Origin: Rhodopirellula bahusiensis
GTDB lineage: Bacteria > Planctomycetota > Planctomycetia > Pirellulales > Pirellulaceae
Direction: 5' to 3'
Length of the DNA: 64,000 nt
Assembly: GCF_002727185.1 (NCBI RefSeq)
Contig: NZ_NIZW01000003.1
Coordinates: 62,001-126,000 of the forward strand
A model generated the notes under the pieces. It saw nothing but the letters and a program-made list of their open reading frames with translations, ran no database searches and had not been told where the DNA came from. Position 1 is the first letter of the stretch. Every line of letters starts with the position of its first letter. A program made the translations under genes and the position numbers. Shown in pieces: positions 63,034-64,000 of the stretch.

Positions 63034-64000
63034 CTAATGTCGGATTCCGATGAGAACCGGATCATGATCCGAACTGCGATAGGGATCGGCATGAAAGAGT
63101 TCGGCAGGGTTGTACTCTTGGTTGTAGTCCAAAGATCGCGGCTCATCAGCGTTGATGTGCCATGTTGCGACGCCGGAAACGTTGTTCGCCAATGCCTCGG
63201 TGGCGAAGGCATGGTCGAGGATGCCGGACTGCCCGTAATAGACGTACGAATAGGGAGTCTTCTCATTACCGGTTTCAGAGCTTTGCTCAAAGCGTGCCTG
63301 CAAATCCACCAAGCCATTGGCTCGCAAGACGTCGATCGGGTCTTCTTGTTGGTAGGCATTCAAGTCGCCAATGACGAGGACTCTTGGTTCTGTGCCATCT
63401 GACTTCAGCGAATCGATGTAATCACAAATCGCCAAGGATTGAGAACGTCTTCCCGCATTGAAGGCACCTTGCCCGTCACCTTTGTTTTTGTTGTCTGGTT
63501 CTGCGTCGCTTGCACCGCCCTTCGATTTAAAATGGTTGACGATCACTGTGAATGGTTCGCCTCCATCGTTTGGTCGGAAGGATTGTGAGATCGGAGTTCG
63601 GGCAATGTGAAAGGCGTCGTCGCGAATGATGGCGACATCGCCGTTGGGTGAAGCTCGATCGGATCGATAGATGATTCCAACACGGATCGCGTCTCGTCCA
63701 CCGGGTGCATCTCGAAAGTCATCGGGCAAGCCACAGCCTTGGAAGGCTTCTTTGCCGATCGCTTTGTTCAACGCCGCAACGAGTAGTTTCTCAGCGTCGA
63801 GGTTGTTCTCGATTTCCATCAGGCCGATGACATCGGCGTCCAACGCAACCATCGCGGAAACGAGTTTGACTTCCTGGCGTTTCAGTTCTGCAGCGGAGTC
63901 CGCACCGCGAGCATTGTTGTTTCCATTGTCGAGTGTGGTGAAGTAGTTCAGCACGTTGAAACTGGCCACGGTCACATCCGCTTCACCAACGTCGGGGCGT
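63034..64000 (-). CDS. Endonuclease/exonuclease/phosphatase-family protein (extracellular nuclease type), 5' end outside the window
   Basis: At least 322 residues visible; the frame is open to base 64000 (RPDVGEADVTVASFNVLNYF before the first possible start), so the N-terminal part is outside. The fold's metal and catalytic residues are present: ASFNVLNYFTTL, VIGLMEIENN (Glu), IVNHFKSKGG, VIGDLNAYQQEDP and the final SSDHDPVLIGI. The PDVGEADVTVASFNVLNYF entry is typical of secreted ExeM/NucH-type DNases, whose N-terminal half carries a lamin-tail domain. It degrades extracellular DNA or acts as a phosphodiesterase. Confidence 0.9.
   Translation of the reverse strand, partial: RPDVGEADVTVASFNVLNYFTTLDNGNNNARGADSAAELKRQEVKLVSAMVALDADVIGLMEIENNLDAEKLLVAALNKAIGKEAFQGCGLPDDFRDAPGGRDAIRVGIIYRSDRASPNGDVAIIRDDAFHIARTPISQSFRPNDGGEPFTVIVNHFKSKGGASDAEPDNKNKGDGQGAFNAGRRSQSLAICDYIDSLKSDGTEPRVLVIGDLNAYQQEDPIDVLRANGLVDLQARFEQSSETGNEKTPYSYVYYGQSGILDHAFATEALANNVSGVATWHINADEPRSLDYNQEYNPAELFHADPYRSSDHDPVLIGIRH

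Overview
The window looks like chromosomal DNA of a marine planctomycete of the Rhodopirellula/Pirellulaceae type. This is inferred from gene families rather than from a marker gene. The families are a secreted Cys-type sulfatase with HEAT repeats, a Tat-exported ThuA-like protein, a planctomycete-type heme-binding-domain protein with two CxxCH sites, a membrane Ser/Thr kinase with a lamin-G-like tail, an ECF sigma/anti-sigma operon, an SHD1-domain protein, and dispersed palindromic repeats. No rRNA, tRNA or CRISPR was recognised.

Layout. 1-2.4 kb: a 5'-truncated IS630 transposase, an Rrf2 regulator with a palindrome on its own start codon, and an overlapping methyltransferase gene. 2.3-9.2 kb: ThuA-like protein, class-2-type dihydroorotate dehydrogenase (pyrD), a broken copy and an intact copy of a secreted alpha/beta hydrolase, and a sulfatase, separated by palindromic repeats. 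9.2-13.7 kb: a membrane Ser/Thr kinase and an esterase/SMP-30 fusion. 13.9-18.1 kb: a tightly packed operon of ECF sigma factor, membrane anti-sigma-like protein, small exported protein and an SHD1-YHYH-PEBP fusion. 18.1-23.6 kb: a conserved hypothetical, a B12/radical-SAM enzyme and a di-heme cytochrome/propeller protein.

23.9-50.1 kb is the centre of interest: a type VI secretion locus on the minus strand (tssK-tssL-tssM-like-tssA-tssB-tssC-hcp-tssE-tssF-tssG-vgrG-FHA/DUF6931-PAAR). It has no clpV/tssH or classical tssJ in the window, and its TssM-like protein stops right after the third membrane helix. The operon continues into a 1473-residue membrane protein with a caspase-like domain lacking both catalytic residues, then a Cys-rich lipoprotein. 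Beyond that lies an A+T-richer gene whose product matches the active-site pattern of CD38/ADP-ribosyl cyclase NAD glycohydrolases (a candidate NADase effector). It abuts, tail to tail, a 1524-residue membrane protein with an apparently active caspase-like dyad and a VWA domain. The pairing of active and inactive caspase-like proteins around a T6SS end with a CD38-like protein is the strongest candidate for an undescribed system.

50.3-58 kb: an outer-membrane-type protein, an X-Pro dipeptidyl-peptidase-like hydrolase, a REP-associated tyrosine transposase (RAYT) embedded in its own array of REP hairpins, and a rhombosortase-like protease translationally coupled to a VIT/VWA protein with a glycine-rich, helix, arginine tail (a protease-substrate pair). 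58-64 kb: a VF530-family protein, an aldo/keto reductase, a pta-ackA operon (acetyl-CoA to acetate with ATP), and a secreted endonuclease/phosphatase cut by the window edge.

No computation could be run; family names rest on motif reading and gene context.
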